A stretch of 64,000 bases of DNA from Vibrio mimicus CAIM 602 (lineage in GTDB: Bacteria; Pseudomonadota; Gammaproteobacteria; Enterobacterales; Vibrionaceae), in NCBI RefSeq assembly GCF_000338875.1, contig NZ_AOMO01000030.1, positions 52 to 64,051 of the forward strand, in the 5' to 3' direction. Positions 23,742-32,521 of the stretch are shown here, piece after piece; position 1 is the stretch's first letter, and every line of letters begins with the position of its first letter. The notes below the pieces were generated by a model. The model was not told the DNA's origin and did no database searches. It saw nothing but the letters and a program-made list of their open reading frames with translations. The translations under genes and the position numbers were made by a program.

Positions 23742-25388
23742 TTATTGCTTGAGGATGCTTTGAGCTAAATGCTCGATTTGTTGCATCAGTCTTGGCGCTT
23801 GCTTAGCGATTTCACGTTGTTCATCCAACACATTACGCAAGATATCCTTGGTTGTAAGTGGGTTGGCTAACACGACTCGGAAGACAATGGTTGCAAGCTT
23901 ATCCCATTGATGCGGATGAAGTTGAGTCCGCGAGACAAAAGATTTGCCTGTTTCTCGTTGTTTTTTCTGAATGAACTTCGTCATTTCATTGAGCAGTTCG
24001 TTGAGTTGTGCTCGCTGCGCACCTTGCGATTGTTCTAACGCCACGCGGACATGAGCTGGCAGATAGCGGTAAGTTAACAAGCAAAGTTCAGGTTGAGAAA
24101 CCAGTTCAAAATCCGTTTGCGCCTCAATCAAATCAGCGAAATAACGCGCTTTCTCGATACTTTGGTCAATCAGGAGTTGATAGCCTGGGCGGCTAATAAT
24201 ATGCATGCTGGCGTAAACCAACATTGCCATGCCTGAACGTGAGCCTTCCAAAGTATGGCTACCCAAGTCTTTAGAACCTTGGCGCAGGATGTATTGGGCA
24301 TGATGTTCAATTGAACGCATCGCATTCGGATCTTTAAACAGCACCATTCCTGCACCCATAGGGATGTAGAGTTGCTTATGCGCATCTATTGTGACGGAAT
24401 CAGCAAGTTCAACCCCATCGAGAAGCCCGCGATAGCGGTTTGACATAAGCGTCGCACCACCCCAAGCGGCATCAATGTGGAAATGGATCTGTTCACGCTG
24501 ACAAATCTGAGCCACGGTACGCAGTGGGTCGATATTGCCCGTTTCTGTTGTACCCGCAACTCCAACAACGGCAAATACCTTGATATTGCGCGCCTTAAGT
24601 TCAGCGAGTTTTTGTTCAAGATCTTGTGGGCAGATACGGTTGTTGGCATCGGTTTTAACTGCAATCAACCCTTCTTGACCAATGCCTAATACATCGGCGG
24701 CTTTTTTCAAAGAGTAGTGACCACGTTCAGAAACTAAGATCGCCAAGCCTTCATGCCCGTAGTGACACATGGCTTTGAATAAACCTGCTTTTTCTACGCC
24801 GGGGAAATCACCTTCTGCTTTTAGGGCATTATTACGAGCCACCCATAGGGCGGTGATATTGGCAATTGTGCCTCCAGAGCAGAATGCCCCCAAAGAATGC
24901 TCAGCACTATGCATCCATTGCTGATAAAAATGGTCAGTTTGACCGTATATCAAACGATGGATCATGCCCAATACTTGGCGTTCTAAAGGTGTGAAAGCTT
25001 TAGAAGTTTCAATTTTGACCAGATTCTGGTTCAGGGCGATCATGATTTTTGACAACGGCATCAAGAAATAGGGCAGTGCTGAAGTCATATGGCCGATAAA
25101 GCTTGGTGATGCGGTGTGTACCGAATGCGAAACCAAGGTATCGAGTAGGTGTTGGGTATGATCGGAAACAAATTGAGGTTGTTCAGGAATATGAGCGTTG
25201 GAAAAATCTTTCTCAATCTCTTTGAGTGGTTTTTCCTCGGCTACGATGTGTTTACGCAAGAACTGATTTAAGTTGCGAGAGAGTTCCTCGTCGATTTTCG
25301 TTAATGTCGAATCAGGACCTTCAGGGACAGTGAAGATCTTGAGCAGGGATTCGAAGTTAACTTGCGCAGATTTGTGTTCTGATACCAT
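23742..25388 (-). CDS. panP: PLP-dependent aspartate 1-decarboxylase PanP
   Basis: Group II PLP decarboxylase of 548 residues. Annotated in older genomes as a putative glutamate decarboxylase; this length class and sequence match the PanP type of Vibrio and relatives, which makes beta-alanine from aspartate for pantothenate and CoA in species lacking the pyruvoyl enzyme PanD. The PLP-binding Lys is in SVTIDAHKQLYIP near residue 337, and HIDAAWGGATLMS gives the Asp that contacts the pyridine nitrogen. The segment GAFCSGGTIANITAL binds the phosphate. It stands as a single gene with an unusual long hairpin after it. Confidence 0.87.
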   Translation of the reverse strand: MVSEHKSAQVNFESLLKIFTVPEGPDSTLTKIDEELSRNLNQFLRKHIVAEEKPLKEIEKDFSNAHIPEQPQFVSDHTQHLLDTLVSHSVHTASPSFIGHMTSALPYFLMPLSKIMIALNQNLVKIETSKAFTPLERQVLGMIHRLIYGQTDHFYQQWMHSAEHSLGAFCSGGTIANITALWVARNNALKAEGDFPGVEKAGLFKAMCHYGHEGLAILVSERGHYSLKKAADVLGIGQEGLIAVKTDANNRICPQDLEQKLAELKARNIKVFAVVGVAGTTETGNIDPLRTVAQICQREQIHFHIDAAWGGATLMSNRYRGLLDGVELADSVTIDAHKQLYIPMGAGMVLFKDPNAMRSIEHHAQYILRQGSKDLGSHTLEGSRSGMAMLVYASMHIISRPGYQLLIDQSIEKARYFADLIEAQTDFELVSQPELCLLTYRYLPAHVRVALEQSQGAQRAQLNELLNEMTKFIQKKQRETGKSFVSRTQLHPHQWDKLATIVFRVVLANPLTTKDILRNVLDEQREIAKQAPRLMQQIEHLAQSILKQ

Positions 25389-25440
25389 ACAGTGTCGTTG
25401 TTATTCTGATTGATGGGTTTCAAGCGGGACAATCTAATTC

Positions 25441-25461
25441 AAAACGGGAGCAATGTCCCGT
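25441..25461 (-). terminator. Terminator after the secreted hypothetical gene
   Basis: On the minus strand ACGGGA-CATTGC-TCCCGT is followed by TTTG. It lies 37 bases beyond the stop of the gene at 25498. Confidence 0.7.
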
Positions 25462-25497
25462 CTTAATTCGGAAAGCCTTGATTGCATTAGCGAGAGA

Positions 25498-26007
25498 TTA
25501 TGGGCACTCAATCGTTTCGACTTTTTCAATCGCTTGGTTGTAGCGATTCAGCGCAGACTCGATTTTTTTAGGGTGACTGAGGAGATCGGCTAATGCAGAA
25601 CGTAACTCGTAGTTTTTCGGGTGGGGAACGGCTTGTCGGTCAGCAAAAGTCACACTGGCTAACTTACCTAATTCATCGTCACGGGTGGCCAGTTGTTTGA
25701 TTTCTGGTTGCTCCAGTTTTAACCAAGATTCAACGTGTTGAGCAGTAGCCACTTTTGAAGGGTCATGTTGTAGGTAATAGTGTACCGCGGCACGATTCAA
25801 TTCAAAGTGATGCTGTCTGCCAGTTAAAAACCATTGACCCACTTCCGCTAAGTCCGGGTATTGCTCGCTGGTTAGCTTTGTTAGGTCGGCATACCAATTA
25901 AGGGAAGCATCGATATAAGCATCGTATTTTTGACTTAGGCAAGTGTTATCGGCGTAGGCAGACGCGGAGATGACCGACATCAGTAAAGCAGTGCTCAAGC
26001 GTTTCAT
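25498..26007 (-). CDS. Secreted hypothetical protein
   Basis: Protein of 169 residues that I do not recognise beyond a Vibrio conserved hypothetical. The N-terminus MKRLSTALLMSVISASAYA-D is a clear Sec signal peptide with an AYA-D cleavage site, so the mature protein is periplasmic or secreted. It has two Cys residues, one just after cleavage and one two residues from the C-terminus (IECP), that could form a disulfide clamping the ends. The remainder looks alpha-helical and charged. I use the ATG at 26007, preceded by AAGGAAAG, rather than 26058. A truncated ERIC lies upstream. Confidence 0.8.
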   Translation of the reverse strand: MKRLSTALLMSVISASAYADNTCLSQKYDAYIDASLNWYADLTKLTSEQYPDLAEVGQWFLTGRQHHFELNRAAVHYYLQHDPSKVATAQHVESWLKLEQPEIKQLATRDDELGKLASVTFADRQAVPHPKNYELRSALADLLSHPKKIESALNRYNQAIEKVETIECP

Positions 26008-26074
26008 AATCTTTCCTTTTGAATTTTTATATTTGGTTGTTTTCCGATGGGACTTCACTGAGATAAAGCATTAT

Positions 26075-26152
26075 TCCCTTTCTACTTGAAGCTGCCGCAT
26101 TGTTGACTGCGTTGACTTACCTGCAACTTCAAGCAGTTTGAGGATATTTGTT
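26075..26152. repeat. Internally deleted ERIC element
   Basis: The left end TTTCTACTTGAAGCTGC and the right end TACCTGCAACTTCAAGCAG-TTTGAG of an ERIC element are present, but the central 45-50 bases are missing. The full copies at 11877 and 43395 are about 125 bases. It lies between lysO and the secreted hypothetical gene. Confidence 0.75.
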
Positions 26153-26225
26153 TAAAATATTGTTTGCTAAATTGTAAAACTCAAGGCGAAACATTGTAAA
26201 TGAGCCGAGGGTGAAATCCTGCGAT

Positions 26226-27131
26226 CTAGCTTGCAAGTGACACAAAGAACAGGATTAATACAGGCACTAACAAGCTGAGAATAAAACCACTGACAATGGC
26301 CACGGGAACGCATTTTACTCCGCCTGTGGTTTGAATGACGGGCAATGTAAAATCCATAGCAGTCGCGCCTGCATAACCAATAGCTGTGCACGGTTTACGT
26401 CGGATAAGCATAGGGATTAGCACTAAAGCGACCAATTCGCGTAGCAGCTCAATCATAAATGATGCTCCCCCGAGTACAGGGCCAAAAGCTTCGCCAACCA
26501 AAATTCCTGCTAATGAGTACCATCCAAAACCAGACGCCATAGCAAGTGCTTGGTAAAGGGGCATATCTAAGATCCAAGCGGCAATTATGCCACCTAACCA
26601 GCTAGTAAGGATGATAACGGCAGCGATCACCATACCATGTTTGTTGAGCAAGATTTGTTTCAGTGTCAAACCACTATTACGTAGCTGAATACCAATAAAA
26701 AACAGCAGGATAAATAAAATCCAGCCGCTAGCGGATTCCACCCAACTTAAATCTTGATTAAGCAGTACACCAACGATGAGTCCCGCACCTACGACTAAGA
26801 TTAATTTAGCTGATTCCAGCATCATGCTTGAAAGAGGAACTTTCTTATGGGTGGTATCGGTAGTGAGTGGCAGGTAGCGATCTACTAGAGGTAGAGCAAG
26901 TAGATTGCAAGCACCTAAAACTACGAAAAAAACCGCCGTATATTTGACGATAGTTTGTAAATTACTTTGTAGATTATCCAGCCCAGCTAAACTTAACCCC
27001 ATTAAAAACAGAATCACATACACTAGGTGAGAAGTAGCACTGCTTAATAAATGAAGGCGAGATGGGTTACGAACCGTAAAAAGGTAACCCACCACAAGTG
27101 GTGCAAATATAAAGATCATCCCTGACAGCAT
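26226..27131 (-). CDS. lysO: Lysine exporter LysO
   Basis: Inner-membrane lysine exporter (DUF340 family) of 301 residues, similar to E. coli LysO/YbjE over its length. About eight hydrophobic helices are visible. Family motifs include FFIGIQLRNSGLTLKQI near residues 142-158, MASGFGWYSLAGIL near 196-209 and GATAMDFTLPVIQTTGG near 254-270. The ATG follows GAGG with 5-base spacing. It starts 20 bases after the HDOD gene stop, so the two probably share a transcript. In E. coli lysO is lysine-regulated by ArgR; I did not find an ARG box by eye. Confidence 0.92.
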   Translation of the reverse strand: MLSGMIFIFAPLVVGYLFTVRNPSRLHLLSSATSHLVYVILFLMGLSLAGLDNLQSNLQTIVKYTAVFFVVLGACNLLALPLVDRYLPLTTDTTHKKVPLSSMMLESAKLILVVGAGLIVGVLLNQDLSWVESASGWILFILLFFIGIQLRNSGLTLKQILLNKHGMVIAAVIILTSWLGGIIAAWILDMPLYQALAMASGFGWYSLAGILVGEAFGPVLGGASFMIELLRELVALVLIPMLIRRKPCTAIGYAGATAMDFTLPVIQTTGGVKCVPVAIVSGFILSLLVPVLILFFVSLAS

Positions 27132-27151
27132 AACATCCTCGTAGCGGTCTT

Positions 27152-28072
27152 TCAGATGCCACTGGCACTGATGACATCGCTCAACTTATTTTTAAATTCC
27201 ATTTCACTTAAGTTGCTGAGCTTATACAGCACTTCAGCGCCTTCGGAGTTAATCTCGACATCGTGCTCGTCAAGCGCATCATCTTGTTTTCTGAACATCA
27301 AAAGATGATGGGCAATACGTGCAATATCTAAATAACTGACTTCTGAACGCTGTGCAGCAAGCTCGCAATTGCAGGATACTTCTAAGAAGTCGGTATCGAA
27401 TCCCCAGTGACGCAGTACTAACTGGCTGATCGGAGAACATTGAGACTGGAAAATTTTCAATGCAATGTTTGGATCCAGATAATTACCGTTTTGTAGGTAT
27501 AAATGGTATTCATTGACTAGGCAGAATAAACCGATATCCGCTAAAAGACCGACTAACAGAGCTTTTTCTAGTTCAAGGTATTGGTACTTTTTAGGATCAA
27601 TACATTTGAAGGTTTGAGTCACCAACAACATGGTGGCGCCCAGTTCCCGTGAAATGGTGGCACTTTTAACCAGTATTCGGTTGCAGTCTTTGCTGAGATT
27701 AACAGAATACTTCAATTGTTCAATCGCTTGGGCTGTCACAATATCGCGAACTCGCAAAATACCCAGCCTAGAAACAGCGGTGACAATATCGGTACAGGTG
27801 ATATTGCGTCGGTTAAACACAACAGAATTCGCCACACGAATGACGGTGGCAGAGAGACCGGGATCCTCAATTAAACAGTCGGCAACGTCAGTAATTGATG
27901 TTGATTCAACCAAGCAAAGACGCTGAATTTTTAAAACGACATCCGAAATCGGCGGAAGAGATATTTTGCCAGTACTGATAGAAAGCTCGACCAATTGCGC
28001 AAATTCACTTTCCAATCCTTGGATGAGTTTATGTTTGGTTTCTGGTAGCCAGTAAAAAGATAGATGACTCAT
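27152..28072 (-). CDS. HDOD domain protein
   Basis: Protein of 306 residues with an HDOD domain at about residues 35-235, starting ISLPPISDVVLKIQRL and including VANSVVFNRRNITCTDIVTAVSRLG (shown as a family pattern). HDOD proteins lack the full HD phosphohydrolase metal site and usually act as signalling scaffolds. The molecular role here is unknown. The start is uncertain: I use the ATG at 28072, but neither it nor the TTG at 28087 has a good ribosome site. Upstream of lysO and probably cotranscribed. Confidence 0.85.
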   Translation of the reverse strand: MSHLSFYWLPETKHKLIQGLESEFAQLVELSISTGKISLPPISDVVLKIQRLCLVESTSITDVADCLIEDPGLSATVIRVANSVVFNRRNITCTDIVTAVSRLGILRVRDIVTAQAIEQLKYSVNLSKDCNRILVKSATISRELGATMLLVTQTFKCIDPKKYQYLELEKALLVGLLADIGLFCLVNEYHLYLQNGNYLDPNIALKIFQSQCSPISQLVLRHWGFDTDFLEVSCNCELAAQRSEVSYLDIARIAHHLLMFRKQDDALDEHDVEINSEGAEVLYKLSNLSEMEFKNKLSDVISASGI

Positions 28073-28413
28073 AAAATACACGATCAAGCAAAGTTGTGAG
28101 CATTTTAACTATCGCTAAACTAAATAAGCAAACGGTTCCCCATATTTTACGCAGTAGGTTGGGTTTTTCGTTGAACTATTGAGCAATTCGATAAATGTAA
28201 TTTAAGCGTCGTAGAGCAACAAAAAATTGACGATGTGATACTGATCTCATAATGTGGCGCAAAAGAATCGTACTCGTGTGAGATAAGTCCGGACTTATTT
28301 TTCTCTGTTAACTATCATTAGCTTCACAAAATAAGCAAGCTCATACTAAAGATCGAATAGACTTGCTAACCGTTTCATTTTTTTTCGCTTTATTGCTGCT
28401 ATCTGGTGATCTT
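28073..28413. other. Divergent HDOD/tfoX intergenic region
   Basis: About 340 A/T-rich bases without a gene. They hold the promoters of the HDOD gene and tfoX, plus most of the tfoX leader. In V. cholerae the tfoX leader is known to pair with the chitin-induced small RNA TfoR. I could not delimit the pairing site without the TfoR sequence. Confidence 0.5.
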
Positions 28414-28441
28414 CCTTAATCGGGGAATAATGATTAAAGGA
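28414..28441 (+). promoter_or_regulatory. tfoX leader hairpin hiding the ribosome site
   Basis: CCTTAATC (28414-28421) pairs with GATTAAAGG (28432-28440), eight base pairs with one bulged A and a ten-base loop. The 3' arm contains AAAGGA, the Shine-Dalgarno sequence for the ATG at 28445 or 28451. Closing the hairpin would block translation. This fits the known need for the small RNA TfoR to activate tfoX translation. Confidence 0.8.
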
Positions 28442-28450
28442 TCAATGGAT

Positions 28451-29041
28451 ATGAATGAGCAACAGTTTTTCGACTACGTAATTAAGTTTGGCGCATACCA
28501 AAAACGCTCTATGTTTGGCGGAATTGGACTATTTCAACACGACGCTATGTATGTGTTGGTCAGTGATGATCGTATTTTTGTTCGCGGTGGTGAAGAACTC
28601 GATCCGGAGCTGGTGGCTTTAGGCTGTGAAAAATATCGCCATGTAAAAAAACAGACCACGGCAACAGTAAATTATTACGATGTCACTGATCTCTATGAAC
28701 AAAATCATCCAGAGCTAGACTCTATCATCGAACGTTCTATTCAATTTTCGGTAAATCAGCGCGAATTTCAGCGCTCAGCCGCAAGTCGTCGTTTACGTGA
28801 CTTGCCAAACATGCAGCTCACTCTTGAACGTATGGTGAAAAAAGCGGGTATTGATGATGTCGAAACGTTTATGAGCTTGGGCGCACCAGAAGTATTTAAT
28901 AAAGTGCGTGAAGCGTATGGCAGTGATGTCGATGTGAAATTGCTATGGAAATTTGCAGGAGCGATTGAGGGCATTCATTGGAAGCTTCTGCAAGAGCCGC
29001 GTAAACGCCAATTGCTTGAAAGCTGTCAGCAACGTCAGTAA
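28451..29041 (+). CDS. tfoX: Competence regulator TfoX
   Basis: TfoX/Sxy-family master regulator of natural transformation. It acts with CRP to switch on the DNA-uptake pilus genes when V. cholerae grows on chitin. The N-terminal TfoX domain has KRSMFGGIGLFQHDAMYVLV near residues 15-34; the C-terminal TfoX domain (LRDLPNMQLTLERMVKKAGI onward) ends with EGIHWKLLQEPRK. In-frame ATGs are at 28430, 28445 and 28451. I choose 28451 (196 residues, MNEQQFFDYV) because AAGGA lies 9 bases upstream; 28445 is too close to it, and 28430 would sit inside the leader hairpin. Confidence 0.9.
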   Translation: MNEQQFFDYVIKFGAYQKRSMFGGIGLFQHDAMYVLVSDDRIFVRGGEELDPELVALGCEKYRHVKKQTTATVNYYDVTDLYEQNHPELDSIIERSIQFSVNQREFQRSAASRRLRDLPNMQLTLERMVKKAGIDDVETFMSLGAPEVFNKVREAYGSDVDVKLLWKFAGAIEGIHWKLLQEPRKRQLLESCQQRQ

Positions 29042-29070
29042 TTGTCACTGTTATTCAAGAAGCTAATAAA

Positions 29071-29100
29071 TAATTAAGCCGGGGTTTCCCGGCTTAATTA
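29071..29100. terminator. Bidirectional terminator between tfoX and the OMP gene
   Basis: Perfect 13-base arms TAATTAAGCCGGG and CCCGGCTTAATTA around GTTT, between two convergent genes. Confidence 0.85.
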
Positions 29101-29110
29101 TGTCGATCGC

Positions 29111-29665
29111 TTAGAAATTAAAGCGAGCAGTAAACATCAGCTGGTCGTTATAAAAATCGTTAAAGCGTGCTTCTGCGCCGAGAGAAAAGAGTTCGGTAGA
29201 ATGAAAACGCGCATAAACGGAGCCTAACCAATCGTCATTGTTGTCGATGGAAACGTAACCCGCTTTACCACCCACTTCTAGTTGAGGGCCTAACCATTGA
29301 CGGATACCGACATTGAGTTCCATACCGGTATCGGCACTTGAACGGCTACGGTCATCGACTAAGCGGAATAGCATTTCACCTGTCAGGTCAGCCCAGTTGT
29401 TGATTGGAGCATGGAAACCAAATCCAGCAGCAAGGTCGTAATCGCTCTCAAATTCTGAATCGATACGAGCAATAGCATGAGCATTAGGATGCACAGAACG
29501 GCTCATCGCAGCACCAAAAGTAACCGGGCTAGCGCCGATGCGCGCTTCTACGTAGTCATAGCTAAAGTTGCTCATTACGGTACGGCTATCATTATTATTA
29601 CCATCAACAGCGAATGCTGAACCAGCGGTAAGAAGTAGTGCAGTTGCAATGATTGTTTTACGCAT
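29111..29665 (-). CDS. Small outer-membrane beta-barrel protein
   Basis: Protein of 184 residues with a signal peptide MRKTIIATALLLTAGSAFA-V. The mature part has alternating polar and aromatic stretches typical of beta strands (YDYVEARIGAS, DLAAGFGFHAP, LTGEMLFRLV, FSLGAEARFND) and ends in ARFNF. The terminal Phe is the recognition signal of the BAM assembly machinery. The size suggests an eight-stranded barrel of the OmpA/OmpX or OmpW type. Its ligand is unknown. It is monocistronic. Confidence 0.83.
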   Translation of the reverse strand: MRKTIIATALLLTAGSAFAVDGNNNDSRTVMSNFSYDYVEARIGASPVTFGAAMSRSVHPNAHAIARIDSEFESDYDLAAGFGFHAPINNWADLTGEMLFRLVDDRSRSSADTGMELNVGIRQWLGPQLEVGGKAGYVSIDNNDDWLGSVYARFHSTELFSLGAEARFNDFYNDQLMFTARFNF

Positions 29666-29855
29666 AATTTAGATAAACCTATATCTTCTGATTAATTCCA
29701 AGGCCACTGCCCGCATATTTGCAGCGACTGAAGCCATAAAATCGACTCCGGATTCATGGTTTGACATCATAAGGCATTGATGTATCAAGCTACTATCAAA
29801 AAATGTCAGAGTTTCGTCGTTCAGATGAAATTTAAGCAAGTTGAATGCCAAATTG

Positions 29856-30353
29856 CTACTCACCGAAGCTCATTCTTTTGGCCGAGATCGCATTCAGGAT
29901 TTTTTCCGCATCCAAAACTTGAATCCAAGGCATTAAATCATTTTCCTGTTCAATCACATATTGAGTCAGCTGTTCTTTCACTGCTTGGCGTAACTGCTCA
30001 CCGTGCCAAGGTTTGGCAATATAAAAGTGCAAACTGGCATGGTTGACTGCTTGAACTGTGTCTTCAAGCCCCGCTTGGCCAGTGAGTAACATTTTGCGTG
30101 TTTTAGCGGTGTCGGTTTCTTGATTGAGCTCAATCAAGAACTGGATTCCCGTTTGTTCAGGCATTATGTGGTCACACAAAATGAGGGCAAGAGGCACATC
30201 TTCTTGTCGGTAGTCATCAATCACTGATTTTGCTTCTGCAACCGATTCGGCGGCCTCGATAATGAAGTGTTCTTCGAAACAGTCGAGATCTTGCACCACA
30301 CTGTCGAGCACTTCGCGTTCATCATCCACGCATAAAATCAAAAATTTGTTCAT
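29856..30353 (-). CDS. Single-domain response regulator
   Basis: Response regulator of 165 residues. The receiver domain (about 1-125) has the acidic pair DDE at residues 10-12, phospho-acceptor Asp 61 in LILCDHIMPEQTG, the switch Thr in LLTGQ and Lys in YIAKPW. It ends in a 40-residue helical tail (QYVIEQENDLMPWIQVLDAEKIL) with no DNA-binding or enzyme domain. Start ATG 30353 follows AAGGAG and overlaps the stop of the upstream kinase by four bases (ATGA). The kinase is the likely phospho-donor. The output is unknown, probably protein-protein contact. Confidence 0.9.
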   Translation of the reverse strand: MNKFLILCVDDEREVLDSVVQDLDCFEEHFIIEAAESVAEAKSVIDDYRQEDVPLALILCDHIMPEQTGIQFLIELNQETDTAKTRKMLLTGQAGLEDTVQAVNHASLHFYIAKPWHGEQLRQAVKEQLTQYVIEQENDLMPWIQVLDAEKILNAISAKRMSFGE

Positions 30354-32299
30354 GGCTTGCTCCTTGCCACTGTGGGCGCGACTAACGGTAGCCACACCGT
30401 CATGGTGGTGTAATGGTTCGGTTGGGAGTCCACTTCAATCCAACCCTGATGTTGCAGGATAATCTGTTGGCATACCGACAGACCAATCCCAAGCCCAAAG
30501 TTGCCTTCCCGTTTGGTGGTGTAGTTGAGGGCAAAAATTTGTTCTTTGAGCTCTTCGGGAATACCGCACCCGTTATCGGTGAAACGGATCACCGCATATT
30601 CTGTGTCCTGATGGCGCTGTTGCTGAGTTTCAATGCGTAATACGCCGTGTTCAGGAAAGGCATCAATCGCATTGGATATGAGGTTAGTCCACACTTGTTG
30701 TAACGCGATAGGCAAACAGTAGATCAAAGGCAATGGCGCATACTCTTTTTCAACGCTGTGCCTTTTCAGTCGATTTTCAAAAATCACCAGCGTATCTTCA
30801 ATTCCCTCATGAATATCGACTTGTCGATAGGTTTCATCATCCGGTCTGGCGTAGCCTTTGAGGCTTTTCACCATATCGGCAATGCGTTGGGCGCAGACTT
30901 GAATAGAGCGCAGTGTACTGCCAGTGAGGTGATAGCTTTCCAATTGTTCGAGCTGCTTTTGCGCTGTTTCTGGGCGACTCTTAGCGAGTTGAATCATTAG
31001 CTCATCTTCATCCAGCCCTAGTTTGACCATTTTTTTCGCGATTAAACGATGGTGAATAATCTCTTCTAATTGTTTTGCTTTGCTGCGTTCTTCAGAGGTT
31101 GAAACGGGCTTGGCCTGCATTGCTTTGTGCAACAATTGTGCGCCTAACTGTTCTGTTTGTGCACGTTCACCACCTTCAATCAGATGCCCGATATGGCTGG
31201 ATAAGGTTTCAGTTCCTCTCAAAATAGCGGCTACAGGATTATTTAGTTCGTGGGCAACCCCAGCCACAAGTTGTCCGAGCATGGCCATCTTTTCTCGTTC
31301 CATGAGCTGCTGATGTGCGGACTCAAGCGATTCGAGCGTTTTCTGTAGCTCAAGTTTGGTCGTAATGCTGCGTTGTAAACGGCGATTAAAGTGGCGCAGA
31401 AGGAGGTTAGTAAACAGTGGCAGCAAGCTTGTGTCGTTATGCATAACTTTGGCAAACACATCGCGATCCAGTTTAATCACCTCAGTCTTGGTTACGGTGA
31501 TCGCAGTGGAGAAGGAGGGTTCTCCTGTTACAAACGACATGCCTCCGACAATATTGCCTTTTTTATGGCGTACCACTTCACGTTGCTGGCCGAGCTCATC
31601 TTTTTTATACAGGGCGACTTCACCTTCGGTGATAAACCATAAAAAGCGGTTTGGTTCACCCTCTTGAGTGAGTAAATGCTGTTCAGAATAAGTTCTGCAC
31701 GCCTGTGTTTCGTCTTTCTCATCGAAGAATTGGTACAGTGCACCAATCACTTTTTCAGCCAGTTCACTATCTGATAAACGGTGATAATCGGTAATGAAAC
31801 CTTCGCGGTAGCTGCGCATTTTGTTATCGATGTGCGCACGCAATAAGCGCTGCTGATCGAGTACAGTGCTAAAACTGAGAATGTTATCTTTGTCGTGCTC
31901 GAGCACAAAAGAAGTCAATTCCTGAACTGCAGTTTTGCGTAATACATGATCTTGCAACGGCTTGGTTAAGCAGTAGTCCAAACGTCCTTCATTGACGGCA
32001 TTGAGTATCGCTTGAATATCCTGTCCACAACTGACGAGAACTTTACGCGCGTGTTTAGTGTGGGCAATCTTGTCCAACCGAATCAAAAAATCCGCACCGT
32101 TGAGCGTTTCATGATGACTGGCCATCACTAACGCTACGATCTGCTCTTGTTGTTCAAGCGATTCAAGGCGTTGTTGAGCTTCTTCGACGGACTCTGCGCT
32201 GCAGATATCGAATTTACCGGTGAGGCCAATCAGCTCTTGTCGCCAATGTTCAATGCTGGCTGGATTATTGTCTAAAATGAGCAGCGCGTACCGATTCAC
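30350..32299 (-). CDS. Hybrid sensor kinase with pseudo-receiver and CAP-like domain
   Basis: Cytoplasmic histidine kinase of 649 residues with no membrane segment. Residues 1-125 form a receiver-like domain whose acidic residues are lost: LILDNNP replaces VDDE, and Ser 61 replaces the phospho-Asp. Residues about 190-315 form a CAP-like cyclic-nucleotide-type beta roll (FITEGEVALY, GGMSFVTGEPSFSTAI) lacking the Glu and Arg that bind cyclic nucleotide phosphate. After a short coiled coil come HisKA (His about 350 in GVAHELNNP) and HATPase_c (NLISNAIDAF, DNGCGIP, GLGIGLSVC). It is cotranscribed with the response regulator at 29856. The signal is unknown. Confidence 0.92.
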   Translation of the reverse strand: MNRYALLILDNNPASIEHWRQELIGLTGKFDICSAESVEEAQQRLESLEQQEQIVALVMASHHETLNGADFLIRLDKIAHTKHARKVLVSCGQDIQAILNAVNEGRLDYCLTKPLQDHVLRKTAVQELTSFVLEHDKDNILSFSTVLDQQRLLRAHIDNKMRSYREGFITDYHRLSDSELAEKVIGALYQFFDEKDETQACRTYSEQHLLTQEGEPNRFLWFITEGEVALYKKDELGQQREVVRHKKGNIVGGMSFVTGEPSFSTAITVTKTEVIKLDRDVFAKVMHNDTSLLPLFTNLLLRHFNRRLQRSITTKLELQKTLESLESAHQQLMEREKMAMLGQLVAGVAHELNNPVAAILRGTETLSSHIGHLIEGGERAQTEQLGAQLLHKAMQAKPVSTSEERSKAKQLEEIIHHRLIAKKMVKLGLDEDELMIQLAKSRPETAQKQLEQLESYHLTGSTLRSIQVCAQRIADMVKSLKGYARPDDETYRQVDIHEGIEDTLVIFENRLKRHSVEKEYAPLPLIYCLPIALQQVWTNLISNAIDAFPEHGVLRIETQQQRHQDTEYAVIRFTDNGCGIPEELKEQIFALNYTTKREGNFGLGIGLSVCQQIILQHQGWIEVDSQPNHYTTMTVWLPLVAPTVARSKP

Positions 32300-32521
32300 A
32301 ACCTTTTCTCTGACAACTTTTGACGTGCTTACTGTAGCAGGGATGGGAGTAGGGAAGTGGGAGCGGGGTTAGAGAATTTCTAATCGACAGCGTTGCAGTT
32401 CAATACTCTGATTTAATTCATACTTTTCCCGTTGTTTGCATAAATGTTGACAATTATTTGTATCTTGTACGACTTTCGTCACCTAAACTAAGCAAACTCA
32501 ATCCCAAGGAAAACTTCGACT

